A stretch of 59,142 nt of DNA from Nemertoderma westbladi. Its lineage: Eukaryota; Xenacoelomorpha; Nemertodermatida; Nemertodermatidae. The stretch spans positions 1 through 59,142 of the forward strand of contig JAUCBJ010000082.1 of the NCBI GenBank assembly GCA_032718475.1, in the 5' to 3' direction. Below are positions 41,801-51,200 of this stretch, in pieces. Numbering within the stretch: the stretch's first letter is position 1; every line of letters begins with the position of its first letter. Position numbers and translations under genes: made by a program. The notes under the pieces are model-generated. The model saw only the letters and a program-made list of their open reading frames with translations. It did no database searches and had not been told where the DNA came from.

Positions 41801-44800
41801 TCCTTCCCCTACCTTATCCTTTCCCATCCTCCCTTCCCCTACCTTCTCCTTTCCCATCCTTCCTTCCCCTACCTTCTCCTTTCCCATCCTTCCTTCCCCT
41901 ACCTTATCATTTCCCATCCTTCCTTCCCCTACCTTATACTTTCCCATCCTTCCTTCCCTACCGTATCCTTTCCCATCCTCCCTTCCCTGCCTTCTTTTTT
42001 CCCATCCTTCCTTCCCCTACCTTATCATTTCCCATCCTTCCTTCCTTCCCATACCTTATCATTTCCCATCCTTCCTTCCCCTACTTTATCCTTCCCCATC
42101 CTTCCTTCCCCTACCGTATCCTTTCCCATCCTCCCTTCCCCTGCCTTCTCTTTTCCCATCTTTCCTTCCCCTACCTTATCATTTCCCATCATCCTTCCTT
42201 CCCCTACCTTATCCTTTCCCATCCTCCCTTCCCCTACCTTCTCCTTTCCCATCCTCCCTTCCCCTGCCCTCTCCTTTCCCATCATTCCTTCCCCTACCTT
42301 ATCATTTCCCATCCTTCCTTCCCCTACTTTATCCTTTCCCATCCTTCCTTCCCCTACCTTCTCCTTTCCCATCATTCCTTCCCCTACCTTATCATTTCCC
42401 ATCCTTCCTTCCCCTACCTTATACTTTCCCATCCTTCCTTCCCCTACCGTATCCTTTCCCATCCTCCATTCCCTGCCTTCTTTTTTCCCATCCTTCCTTC
42501 CCCTATCTTCTTCTTTCCCATCCTTCCTTCCCCTACCTTATCATTTCCCATCCTTACTTCCCCTACCTTCTTCTTTCCCATCCTCCCTTCCCCTACCGTA
42601 TCCTTTCCCATCCTTCCTTCCCCTACCTTCTCCTTTCCCATCCTTCCTTCCCCTACCTTATCATTTCCCATCCTTCCTTCCCCTACTTTATCCTTTCCCA
42701 TCCTTCCTTCTCCTTCTCCTTTCCCATCCTCCCTTCCCCTGCCTTCTTTTTTCCCATCCTTCCTTCCCCTACCTTATCCTTTCCCATCCTTCCTTCCCCT
42801 ACCTTCTCCTTTCCCATCCTTCCTTCCCCTACCTTATCATTTCCCATCCTTACTTCCCCTACCTTCTTCTTTCCCATCCTCCCTTCCCCTACCGTATCCT
42901 TTCCCATCCTTCCTTCCCCTACCTTCTCCTTTCCCATCCTTCCTTCCCCTACCTTATCATTTCCCATCCTTCCTTCCCCTACTTTATCCTTTCCCATCCT
43001 TCCTTCTCCATATCCTTTCCCATCCTCCCTTCCCCTACCTTCTCCTTCTCCTTTCCCATCCTCCCTTCCCCTACCTTCTCCTTCTCCTTTCCCATCCTTC
43101 CTTCCCCTACCTTATACTTTCCCATCCTTCCTTCCCCTACCGTATCCTTTCCCATCCTCCCCTTCCCTGCCTTCTTTTTTCCCATCCTTCCTTCCCCTAC
43201 CGTATCCTTTCCCATCCTCCCTTCCCTGCCTTCTTTTTTCCCATCCTCCCTTCCCCTGCCTTCTCTTTTCCCATCTTTCCTTCCCCTACCTTATCCTTTC
43301 CCATCCTCCCTTCCCCTACCTTCTCCTTCTCCTTTCCCATCCTTCCTTCCCCTACCTTCTCCTTCTTCTTTCCCATCCTCCCTTCCCCTACCTTATCCTT
43401 TCCCATCCTACCTTCCCCTACCTTCTCCTTCTCCTTTCCCATCCTTCCTTCCCCTACCTTCTCCTTCTTCTTTCCCATCCTCCCTTCCCCTACCTTCTCC
43501 TTCTTCTTTCCCATCCTCCCTTCCCCTACCTTATCCTTTCCCATCCTCCCTTCCCCTACCTTCTCCTTTCCCATCCTTCCTTCCCCTACCTTATCATTTC
43601 CCATCCTTCCTTCCCCTACCTTCTCCGTTCCCATCCTTCCTTCCCCTACCTTATCATTTCCCATCCTCCCTTCCCCTATCGTATCCTTTCCCATCCTTCC
43701 TTCCCCTACCTTCTCCTTTCCCATCCTTCCTTCCCCTACCTTATCATTTCCCATCCTTCCTTCCCCTACCTTCTCCTTTCCCATCCTTCCTTCCCCTACC
43801 TTATCATTTCCCATCCTCCCTTCCCCTATCGTATCCTTTCCCATCCTTCCTTCCCCTACCTTATCCTTTCCCATCCTCCCTTCCCCTACCTTCTCCTTTC
43901 CCATCCTTCCTTCCCCTACCTTATCATTTCCCATCCTTCCTTCCCCTACCTTCTCCTTTCCCATCCTTCCTTCCCCTACCTTATCATTTCCCATCCTCCC
44001 TTCCCCTATCGTATCCTTTCCCATCCTCCCTTCCCCTACCTTATCCTTTCCCATCCTACCTTCCCCTACCTTCTCCTTCTCCTTTCCCATCCTACCTTCC
44101 CCTACCTTCTCCTTCTCCTTTCCCATCCTTCCTTCCCCTACCTTCTCCTTCTTCTTTCCCATCCTCCCTTCCCCTACCTTCTCCTTCTTCTTTCCCATCC
44201 TCCCTTCCCCTACCTTATCCTTTCCCATCCTCCCTTCCCCTACCTTCTCCTTTCCCATCCTTCCTTCCCCTACCTTATCATTTCCCATCCTTCCTTCCCC
44301 TACCTTCTCCTTTCCCATCCTTCCTTCCCCTACCTTATCATTTCCCATCCTCCCTTCCCCTATCGTATCCTTTCCCATCCTTCCTTCCCCTACCGTATCC
44401 TTTCCCATCCTTCCTTCCCCTACCTTCTCCTTTCCCATCCTTCCTTCCCCTACCGTATCCTTTCCCATCCTTCCTTCCCCTACCGTATCCTTTCCCATCC
44501 TCCCTTCCCCTGCCTTCTTTTTCCCATCCTTCATTCCCCTACCTTATCATTTCCAATCCTTCCTCCCTTCCCCTACCTTCTCCTTCTCCTTTCCCATCCT
44601 TTCTTCCCCTACCTTATCCTTTCCCATCCTTCCTTCCCCTACCTTATCCTTTCCCAACCTTCCTTCCTTTCCCTTCCTTCATTGCATGCTCACATCCCTT
44701 CTTTCCTTCCTGTCTGCTTGTCTCCCTTCCTGCCTCTTATACCTCCCTTCTTTTCTTTCTTCCTGCTATCCACACCTCATACTTCGTAACTGTAGGAAAG

Positions 44801-45121
44801 GACAAGGACACATAACATGGGCCGTGATAGCAGTGATATTAGCAGGGATAAATGCTATGTTAATGATAAAATAAAGGTACCGGTATAAATGTTATTAAAA
44901 ATGATGACTTACACGCCGCATATTTCGTGTCCAAGAACTATTGGAGTCCCTGTTGCCATAACAAACTCTCCATCCAGGACATGCAGGTCAGTACCGCATA
45001 TACCTGTGTGCGAAACCTTGACAATGACGTCATTGCCTTTAGTCATCTGGGGCCGGGGATAGTCTGTGACGTAATTCATAGTTACGCCATCGAAGTTTAA
45101 GGCTTGCATTGTCGTAGACAT
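29825..45121 (-). CDS. Zinc-dependent medium-chain alcohol/polyol dehydrogenase, six exons, 355 aa; exon 3 split by a Gypsy insertion
   Basis: Exons (minus): 45121-44913, 38417-38281, exon 3 = 36739-36736 plus 31585-31364, 30894-30780, 30357-30208, 30055-29825. Phases match at every junction and donors/acceptors are GT/AG, giving 356 codons with stop. Catalytic zinc ligands are C42, H65, E66 and E150, with the GHE zinc-dehydrogenase signature across exons 1-2. Structural zinc is C94-x2-C97-x2-C100-x7-C108. The Rossmann loop is G176-A-G178-I-A-G181. The length and layout fit the sorbitol/threonine/butanediol dehydrogenase group: cytosolic oxidation of an alcohol with NAD(P). Residue 201 after the second strand is Asn (TVTNRS) where Asp usually selects NAD, hinting at NADP. 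A 5,145-bp Gypsy element lies inside exon 3 just after the acceptor. Without it and one copy of CACCC the frame reads through; with it, splicing to the next AG gives an early stop. The exact substrate is unknown. Confidence 0.8.
30484..30735 (-). mobile_element. LINE 3'-end fragment in dehydrogenase intron 4
   Basis: The minus-strand translation ([19 protein letters not shown] and onward to VMGDRELGR) matches the same LINE family as 27612-27960 and 46281-47474, but is more diverged. It lies between exons 4 and 5. An apparent longer frame upstream (30736-31001) is exon 4 read through its donor, not LINE. Confidence 0.75.
31586..31875 (+). repeat. Gypsy 5' LTR
   Basis: 290 bp, TG...CA ends, equal in length and by eye in sequence to 36441-36730. 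It should contain the element's promoter; an AATAAA-type signal (TTAATAAATC) lies at about 31800. Confidence 0.95.
31892..36376 (+). CDS. Gypsy Gag-Pol polyprotein (first ATG at 31919)
   Basis: One open frame covers Gag and Pol. In the numbering from 31892: N-terminal Gag with a Glu/Arg-rich helix (about 85-120), a Gag core (about 150-320), a zinc knuckle C394-x2-C-x4-H-x4-C407, an aspartic protease DTG at 458-460, reverse transcriptase with VDD at 776-778, an RNase H region beginning LEVDASRKF, an H2C2 integrase finger ([13 protein letters not shown]...CEGC), and integrase catalytic D1223-D1277-E1313 (D-x53-D-x35-E). No chromodomain is seen. The likely start is the ATG at 31919 (residue 10 of this frame), 44 nt after the LTR; upstream codons begin at TTG. 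No frameshift between gag and pol is needed. No breaks are present, consistent with an active or recently active element. Confidence 0.92.
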   Translation: MTQRAQNSAMSIESDDWLELTPDEIEDLDRQSLIKHCTFAGVSFDAKTSSMIMRKRLLKLLQSGEESSIPPVTQSVDLANLLIQLEQQRREDNLRREHREEQQRAVDEQRRADERAEMVQILAQFGRAPPATGTGPTTSRTSDQASAKLQLRTPDILEVDMRYRQFKHWESTWRNYVRVTKLTDKPREDQIAALFSYCSSDLLNRIHYTMGIPQDTDKTMDEILTEIRTYLRGEQNIAVDRYKLLSQRQQEGQSFEEFYVKLRESSDDAMIEQMTPDDWILTLLICGISDDETRCEVFGKKPPLDLTQTVDFCRSRELAAIEGKRLKGNTLAAIKQNNGGQRSRSKSRYRQAKEGRNLSRSPSHGGGPTKACYRCGGHWPHDGNKPCWALDKNCANCGKKGHLAKVCNNKTAKTGKQTGAIIQAYIGENCRKPVVSINFHRPGGDDNLFLGSKNCIADTGAQVIAAGTDILDDWRITRRLLKPPDAPLLTANGDQILCDGRVKLKLKLVDAEHLDWVYICPEITQGEIFLSLAACKGLGIVHPDFPHPIHSINSVDLLHPIPDLDKPESGNIGEPIEYIAKIKAKIIAEYADVFGDGHGLKAMVGPPMRIELKGDAVPFKLYTHRAVPFAFREKAKETIDSMVENGIIERVGDRPTEWCHPLVVCSKPNSPGEVRITVDLTKLNYQVKRTVHNARSPRDIVSARIPGSCLFSTLDAKTGYWQVELEEKSRDLTTFITPWGCFRYCRAPMGFISTGDSYNYRGDMVLQGVDGVNKIVDDILLESSNLEEHVELVRDVLQRCRDNSITLNPKKFHFAQTNVKFAGYIISADGTEADPEKVRAIQDYETPQNITDLRSFMGLANQLGCFSSTVSAAAVPLRDILRTKNEWIWTAMHEEAFRAVKLALLQPPILAPFDPLLDTRLEVDASRKFGMGYDLIQRHGDIYKLVACGSRFLTDCETRWATIELECAAIKYGISKCRLYLEGLSNFTVVTDHRPLLTIFNNYTLDQVENSKIQRIKANLQSAYQFHLEWKPGSKHRIADSLSRHPIEDPDPDDGVDPTYRVAALAAVFSTETDGVHTKDGDNDPLVEELRRIAIKDSEYRELVQQILCGFTTIHTATESVKQYKSIRDSLSVHRDLVLYDDRIIIPKASRGDILERLHASHQGMTRTKQRARQTVYWPGIGRDIEIMTRECEGCLTRLPSLPKETLKADDPPTRPFQRASADLFSLRGRHFLVYADYLSGYPCVTEWFHDPDAKKITSALRQHFVDLGVPIKLRSDNGPQFSAHHTRMFLKRWGVEWEPSTPGYPTSNGHAEASVKRIKTLLAKCPKPDIHSDEFLEGLMELRNFPRGDGASPSERVFGRLLRTRIPAHHTKYAQKWRDEADATDSAAATLRLKTAELYNQSAADLPSLKTNTKVLIQDQKTKRWTHTGTIVGVGRHRDYHIKLPSGRTWWRNRRFLRPHFIAEKFDNHNETDNDILPRRSKRIRQRHVHWEN
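36441..36730 (+). repeat. Gypsy 3' LTR
   Basis: This is the partner of 31586-31875, directly after the polypurine tract and directly before the CACCC duplication. The last four bases before that duplication site on the gene side, together with CACCC, form the start of dehydrogenase exon 3. Confidence 0.95.
36833..37450. repeat. 54-bp minisatellite in dehydrogenase intron 2 (about 11-12 copies)
   Basis: The unit contains CACAGTGCCGGCGGACCCAG then CAACATAGCGCCCCAGATC and is 54-56 bp. It is GC-rich against an AT-rich background. The first copies are 54 bp, so frames stay open on both strands (189 and 172 codons); later copies gain a base or two. It lies in a host intron just upstream of exon 3, so I treat those frames as chance. 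Confidence 0.9.
37451..38280 (-). other. Remainder of dehydrogenase intron 2
   Basis: This is AT-rich intron sequence between the 54-bp array and exon 2. No repeat family, ORF or RNA gene is recognised. Confidence 0.5.
38470..44670. repeat. 6.2-kb polypyrimidine/polypurine minisatellite (30-bp unit) in dehydrogenase intron 1
   Basis: The unit is about 30 bp, CCCATCCTTCCTTCCCCTAC followed by CTTATCCTTT, repeated around 200 times with many variants (TTCTTC, GTATCC, CTCCTT). The plus strand is almost purely pyrimidine apart from scattered A and rare G. Higher-order blocks are visible: a module ending CTGCCTTCTTTTTTCCCATC recurs many times. The minus strand, which the gene transcribes, is purine-rich with frequent GGGG and stays open as [10 protein letters not shown] repeats (up to 445 codons) because 30 is a multiple of three. 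It fills nearly all of the 6.5-kb intron 1. Confidence 0.95.
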
Positions 45122-46180
45122 AGTGACTGATTTCGACTTCACATCAGAAACGAAATAGATTTTTATTATATACCGGTAGCCGTAGCGGTACCTAACATAC
45201 AACTACACTGCTACAGTGCATTACTACAACTGTAACTAAAGCTACTGATAAACCCATCCTACTGTACTATTGTGCGCTGCATTCCCTGGTTCTTTCATCA
45301 AACTATAATCAGATAATAAACCAACCCACCTACCACGTCCAGACGTCAGCAAGTTACACATATACCTTTAAATTAACTAAGAATTAAAAAATAAGAAACC
45401 AATTTGAATTTCCCTCCACATACTTATTATTATTTATACACTAGAACGGCATCAAGATGGCTTTAAACGAACTTGTCTTATCAAGAAAAAGAAGGGATTG
45501 GAAGATGCAAATCAAGCCGACTTCTGGGCCCTAAACCCCATTGGAGCTGAGCTGTTAATGCAACTGTAACAACTAATGATGTAATGTTTTTTTTTCCGAA
45601 GAAATGGAAAATAAGAGGAAGCATGTCACCGGGGGGGGGGGGGGGGGGGGGGGGTTGAACCAGCGCTATACGGCCAGGCCTCAGTAGCGCTAACCAGTTC
45701 AGCCACTTGCCTCTAACCCTTACTCTCCTATTTAATCCACTTCTATTGAACAGGGCATTCTTAGGCGTTCATTTTTCCATTTCTGAACAAAACAATAATA
45801 TTTAATAGAAAACTTGACGACTTTTTCTTACGAGCGTTGCTCCTTCAGTGTAACAGAATCTATACAGATTCTGTATTTTGCTAGTCATTCACTCTTACTA
45901 TCACGTGGTAAACGATGATGGAGAATATGATTCAAGCATTGATTTATAAATTATAAGTTAATAATTATAAGTTACTTAAATACTGAATTAGACAAAATAA
46001 TTAGGTTTAAGATAGAGGCATAGGGAAGGTGTAAGTAAAATTTACAAGTACATTTAGGCCGAACCGACATACGTTTTGACTATGGGAGAGTGTTAACCAA
46101 TGAGGTGAGCTTATTAAAGGAGCAGCCAGTTAGAAGCCTAGAATTACTTCCATAGGCTGAAACGACAATTCAATTGGAAA
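45122..46180. other. Upstream region of the dehydrogenase gene
   Basis: This holds the presumed promoter and 5' UTR of the minus-strand dehydrogenase gene; I see no clear TATA box at a fitting distance. A G24 run is at 45631-45654, followed directly by a tRNA-like sequence. No other gene is seen up to the LINE tail. Confidence 0.5.
45655..45730 (-). repeat. tRNA-like SINE sequence next to a G24 run
   Basis: The minus strand reads AGGCAAGTGGCTGAACTGG, TTAGCGCTACTGAGGCC, then GGTTCAACCCC running into C24. The A-box-like and B-box blocks are about 30 bp apart. The poly-C directly after the B box replaces the T-arm/acceptor part, so it is not an intact tRNA. Confidence 0.45.
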
Positions 46181-47563
46181 TATAATAATAATAATAATAT
46201 AATAGCTGCGATAACAAATGCTGGAATTTGTTATACAGAATCTACTACTATGATCGGCATGCTGCATTGCAGCTGCATTTTTAAGAATGCTGTGCCGGCT
46301 TGTCAACAAAATTGCACCGCCACAACTCCCTATCACCCATGACATTTGCTAGATCATCCGCATCTTTAAGGCCAGTGTCCTTTAAGATGCGTCTCAAGAA
46401 AGTCATAGGCTGTCCACCATGCTTATTCACTCCATGAGGCTGCCAAAGTACAAGATTATGCACTGGCTGGTCCTCACGGCGAAAGCAATGTCCTGCAAAG
46501 CGGAGGCGATTTTGTTCTAGTGTCAAGCTTGGGGGAACCAATGAGACACCTCCAATGTTATATAGTGTCTGGTTGGAGATGTGTGCATTGTACTTGACAC
46601 AATGTACCCGGCGTAGCATTCTTGTGAATGTGCCATCCAGAGATTTGGTGTCCTCAGCAGTTAGAGCCCAGCATGGACTCCCATAGAGGAGTACTGGAAC
46701 TACTGCTGCTCTAAATAATCGGACCTTAAGTTTCCGATTAATTCTAGGTGACTTCCAAATCCTGGAAAGCCTATTCAAGGCTGCCCATGCCTTTCCCTTA
46801 CGTATTCGAAGGTCCTCACCTGACTTCCGGATCCATGATCCCAGGTAACAGAAGTCGTCCACATGCTCAAGCATACCATCCTTTGAGCTTATGCTCATCC
46901 GGTCAGAGACTTGCTGAGGACTTTCAAAGTTAACTGTCAGAATTTTGGTCTTTCTGGAGTTAATAAAAAGACCAACACTAGAAGCAGCATGTTCTAACGA
47001 GCTGAGGAGCCGCTGGGCTCCCTCTAATGATTCTGAGAGTACTCCTAAGTCATCAGCAAAGTCTAGATCAGTTAGGTACTTGGCAGGATTTCCTCGACTT
47101 CTGGAGCCAGTAGGTGGAGTTATCATCATCCCATCATCATTATGATGATCTAAGGACATGCGTAGAACATAGTCAACCACAATAATGAACAAGAATGGTG
47201 CAAGTGTGTCTCCTTGGAGGACGCCCCATAACACTTCAAATGGTTCTGTGTCACCGTCAACAGTAGACACAAATGTTGTCGAACCATCGTATACTGATCT
47301 GATTGCTGCAATAATTTCATCAGGGATCCCATATAATGAAAGTATGCTGAACATACGTGAGCGAGAGACTGAATCAAAGGCCTTGAAGAAGTCAACAAAG
47401 ATAACAGCCAGATGCCTGTCTTTCTTTTTTGATAACTCTTCAATTATCCTTCTAAGTGCCAAAATGGGTTCCATGGTCCCACGACCTTTACGGAACCCAT
47501 TCTGATTTCCACGTAGCAGTCTCTCAATGGGATCCCTGATGCGATTTAATAGAATTCTATTGT
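46180..47563 (-). mobile_element. 5'-truncated LINE with intact reverse-transcriptase C-terminal half
   Basis: The minus-strand frame (47474-46281 by its first in-frame Met, and open upstream to about 47560) begins in the RT domain (NGFRKGRGTMEPILALRR), with VIFVDFFKAFDSV (catalytic Asp), GVLQGDTLAPFLF and FADD (DLDFADDLGVL) followed by the thumb and a C-terminal FAGHCFRRE segment. Endonuclease and ORF1 are missing. A short 3' UTR ends in a TTA-type microsatellite (46180-46200). It is the longest of three copies of this family in the window (27612, 30484). It is a dead-on-arrival insertion, though its remaining frame is open. Confidence 0.85.
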
Positions 47564-47739
47564 AGAATCAAGGTTTGTGGCTGCTTATCTGCATCTCTTG
47601 CTTGTCTTCTTTACCATCTTTTAGCTTATTTGTGGTCCGTTTTTCCAATCAATCAAATATCCTGTTACTTATGTATTGGCTTAATTTCAACTTTATTCAT
47701 TAACTATAGGGCCATACCGCTTGTAATATTTATTAATCA

Positions 47740-48260
47740 TAAAATCAAATCATACCCTGTTTCCCCTTTTTCTTGTTGCCTCTTGTTTGTTTGTTGCATG
47801 ACATATAAATCACATATGTTTATTGCTTGTTGTTTGTTTGTTTATATAATTGTAGCATACAAACATTAGGGGCCGTCCAACCCCTTATAATCAAATCATA
47901 TTCATTTCCCCATATCCATCTGCTGCTTTTTGTTTGTTTTAACATATATACACCTTACAATCAAATCATATTAATTCCTGCTGCTTGTTTGTTGTTTGTT
48001 TGTTGTATAATAGAATATTTGTTTGCTGTATATATATTTTGTATATAATTGTAACATATATATTTTTCATCAAATCATGTTAATTTTTCCATACCCGTCT
48101 GTTGCTTGTTTGTTGAATTTTGTTTGTTTTCATTGTATATAATTGTAGCATATGTATATAATTGACAACCGTAAACTAAAAAATATTTTCCCTGACATTT
48201 TGAAATTATTAGTTTAATTGCAAATTTAACTTTGATTAAATTGCAAATACTTTTTAGTCC
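47740..48260 (+). repeat. Degenerate tandem repeats in the 5' region of the NeSL/Utopia-like element
   Basis: AATCAAATCAT recurs about four times (near 47743, 47886, 47961, 48069), each followed by T-rich sequence with TGTTTGTTTGTTG; TATAATTGTAGCATA-like blocks recur three times (near 47848, 48045, 48139). Unit length varies (75-145 bp). Repeated 5' UTR units often carry promoter function in LINEs (inference). Confidence 0.6.
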
Positions 48261-48294
48261 ATAACGCAATCATTTCCAACAAACATACATTGCA

Positions 48295-51200
48295 ATGGAC
48301 CTGAGCTGCATCGACCTGACTGAAAGTATCCTTTTGAATGATTTTCCTCCCAAATCACTAGATACATTCCTTTTTGCCGGGAATACCATCTCCGAATCAG
48401 ACATTTACAGTCTTTCTAATGGAAATTGGTTGACTGGCAATATAATTGAAGCGATAGCGAAGTTCCTCTGTGACAAACAAACCCTCACCACTCGTGTCTT
48501 CAGCACCCACTTCCTTGAAGTATACAGGATTAAGGGCTACTCTGTAGTGAAAAGATGGACTAGCAGCGAAACTTATTCTCTTGATCTGCTTTTCTTCCCT
48601 CTCCATGTCAATTCCAACCACTGGACACTAGCTACTTTCTCACCCAAAGATACCACATTGAGATATTTTGACTCCTTAGGAGGAACAGACATTGGTATTA
48701 TTTCAGACCTGAAACACTGGTTGTCCATGGAAGCGGCCAGGCTGAAATTCCCACTGGATGATATAAAAGTGTCACCACCAATCCCTAGGCTACAACATAA
48801 TTCCACTGATTGTGGCATATATGTCATCAAGTTTATTGATTTGATGCTGAAGGGCGAGGACCTCACTGGGGTCAATGGTTCTTCCATTAACTCTTACCGT
48901 AAATATCTCCAATCCCTAGTGAAGTCGAACAGTGTCCTTATTAACCAATACCCCACTCAAGAACCCAATCTTCCTGCTTTCGCGAAACAAGCATCTATGC
49001 CCAATAAACCATCACCCACTCCCTCTATTGTTTCACTCTCTGAACCATCTCCTAAAATCTGCTCTCCCATACCAACCCATCCACCCATACCTCTGTCATC
49101 CAATACATCTGCCACTAAAGGCAACCAAACCACTATCTCTCCAACTCTTTTACCCAATGCACCAGCAACTGACCGCAACCCAACCATTCCTGCTCCACCA
49201 GTCCGCATCCCTCAAACACTCCTGCATTCATCAATCCCCCCGCCTATACATGCCCTTCACAGCCAACAAGACACCCATTCCCAGAGTGATCCAGCAAATA
49301 TTAACTTAAAGCGCACTTGCCACTCCTGCAAAAAGCCTTTCTCTACTAACCATGATGGTAAACTCCGTAGGCATAAAGTATCCTCTGGCACCTACTGTCC
49401 TGGATCCGGTTCTTTGATTGCACAAACCAGTAAACATATCATTGATGCCAATCTAAATCAGATATCCCACACACTTACAAGAACCTCATCTTCAGAAGTT
49501 CCAAATAACCTGGGAACTGGGACACCTACAAGTAGGCCTTCTGACGAGTCTCTCCAAGAAGCATTGGCTCTACTCAATGTTGTTAAGAACAGCAAGACAA
49601 GAATCCTGAAGTTTGTCCCCCGTGGGGCAAGAGTGCAGGTAGCTAAGACACTTGACGCTTGTGTCCAGGCTGTCTTATTGTCCAATGATTACCAGTCTTG
49701 GTCCAAGCTCCTTCTTATGCCTCACCTTTGCTTGATGAGACCAGAAAGAGGTGGCCGTAAGCAAAGAGTATCTTTGGCTTCCCTGGTCAATCGACAATGT
49801 GCCGCATTTAACTCTACACTGAATGTAGCTGAGTTTGCTGCTAGCTTCCCAAAACATAACACCTCCAAGCGACAAAAGCCACCACCAGGTGACCCTGACA
49901 ATCAAGCTCAAGCACATCTAGCATCAGCAATCTCTCAGAAACTGGATGAAGGGGACATCCGGGGAGCAGTTCGTATTGCTACATGTGAGGACACTATAGC
50001 TGCTGTTGACCAACAGACTTTCAATGAGCTGCAGGCAAAGCATCCACCATGTCCTACCGACAGACGCCCTTTCCCTGAACAATTGGACCCAGAGCCTATC
50101 TTTGTCAGTACCAAGGCAGTAAAGTCAGCTATTGAAAGCTTCAACCCAGGGTCTGCTGCAGGCCTGTCTCGTTTGCGCCCTCAACTTCTCAAGGATTTGA
50201 TCTCAAAACGCTCAGGTGATTCTGGATTAACACTACTGTCTTCCACAACAGCTCTCATTAATGTTTGCCTAGCTGGAAATGTCCCCTTATCTATAAGTCC
50301 TGTCCTGGTGGGGGCTTCCCTGACAGCTTTTAACAAGACAGATGGTGGCATCCGTCCGATAGCCATTGGTGAAACACTACGGCGTTTAGCAGCAAAATGC
50401 GCTTCCCATAAGTTAGCTGAAAAGTTTTCAGATAAATTTGTACCTCTCCAACTTGGTTTCGGGATCTCTGGTGGTGCAGAAGCTGCTATCCAGGCTCTAT
50501 CAGATTTCATTTCAGTAGCCTCTGAAGAAGATGTTGTTGTTAAGCTTGATTTCTCAACTGCTTTCAATACCATCCGTAGGGATCATGTAGCTGAACGCAT
50601 TGCCATTGAAGCACCAGAGCTACTCCCATTCTTCCGCCTTTGCTACGAAAACTCTTCATTCCTCCCATTCGGGGATTTCCTTCTGTTCTCAGAGGAAGGA
50701 TTCCAACAAGGCGACCCTGTTGCTGTTTTTGGGTTCTGCCTGGGCCTTCACCAGCAACTTGAAGATCTGCAGGCCTCACTCAAAGCAGGATACATTGATG
50801 ACGTATCAGCTGGTGGAAAGTGGGACCACATCCTTGCAGAACTTATCAAGTTCAGGTCTGCTTGTGAGCAAATAGGCCTTTGTCTTAATGTTAAGAAATG
50901 TGAGGTAACCATCTTCCATAATGATAAGGCTAGGCATGACCAGATACTGGAAGCCTTCCAGACTGACTTCCCCAACATTAGGGAAACTTTGCCCAGAGAC
51001 ATCCTCCTCCTTGGAGCCCCAATAGGCAAGGCAGCTATCGAATCTTCATTGAACGATAAGCTTGCAAACCTCACTCTGTTCCAGTCCAGACTTAAGCTCC
51101 TTTGCAACCATGATGCGTTCTTCTTGCTAAAGAACTGTTTGGCAGTCCCTAAGCTGGTCTACTTGCTCCGCACAACACCAACTTTTGCATTCCCTGATGT

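Noticed and set aside
38488-44534. Minus-strand ORFs of [10 protein letters not shown] repeats (up to 445 codons)
   Set aside because: They are a 30-bp minisatellite inside a dehydrogenase intron, with no conserved ends.
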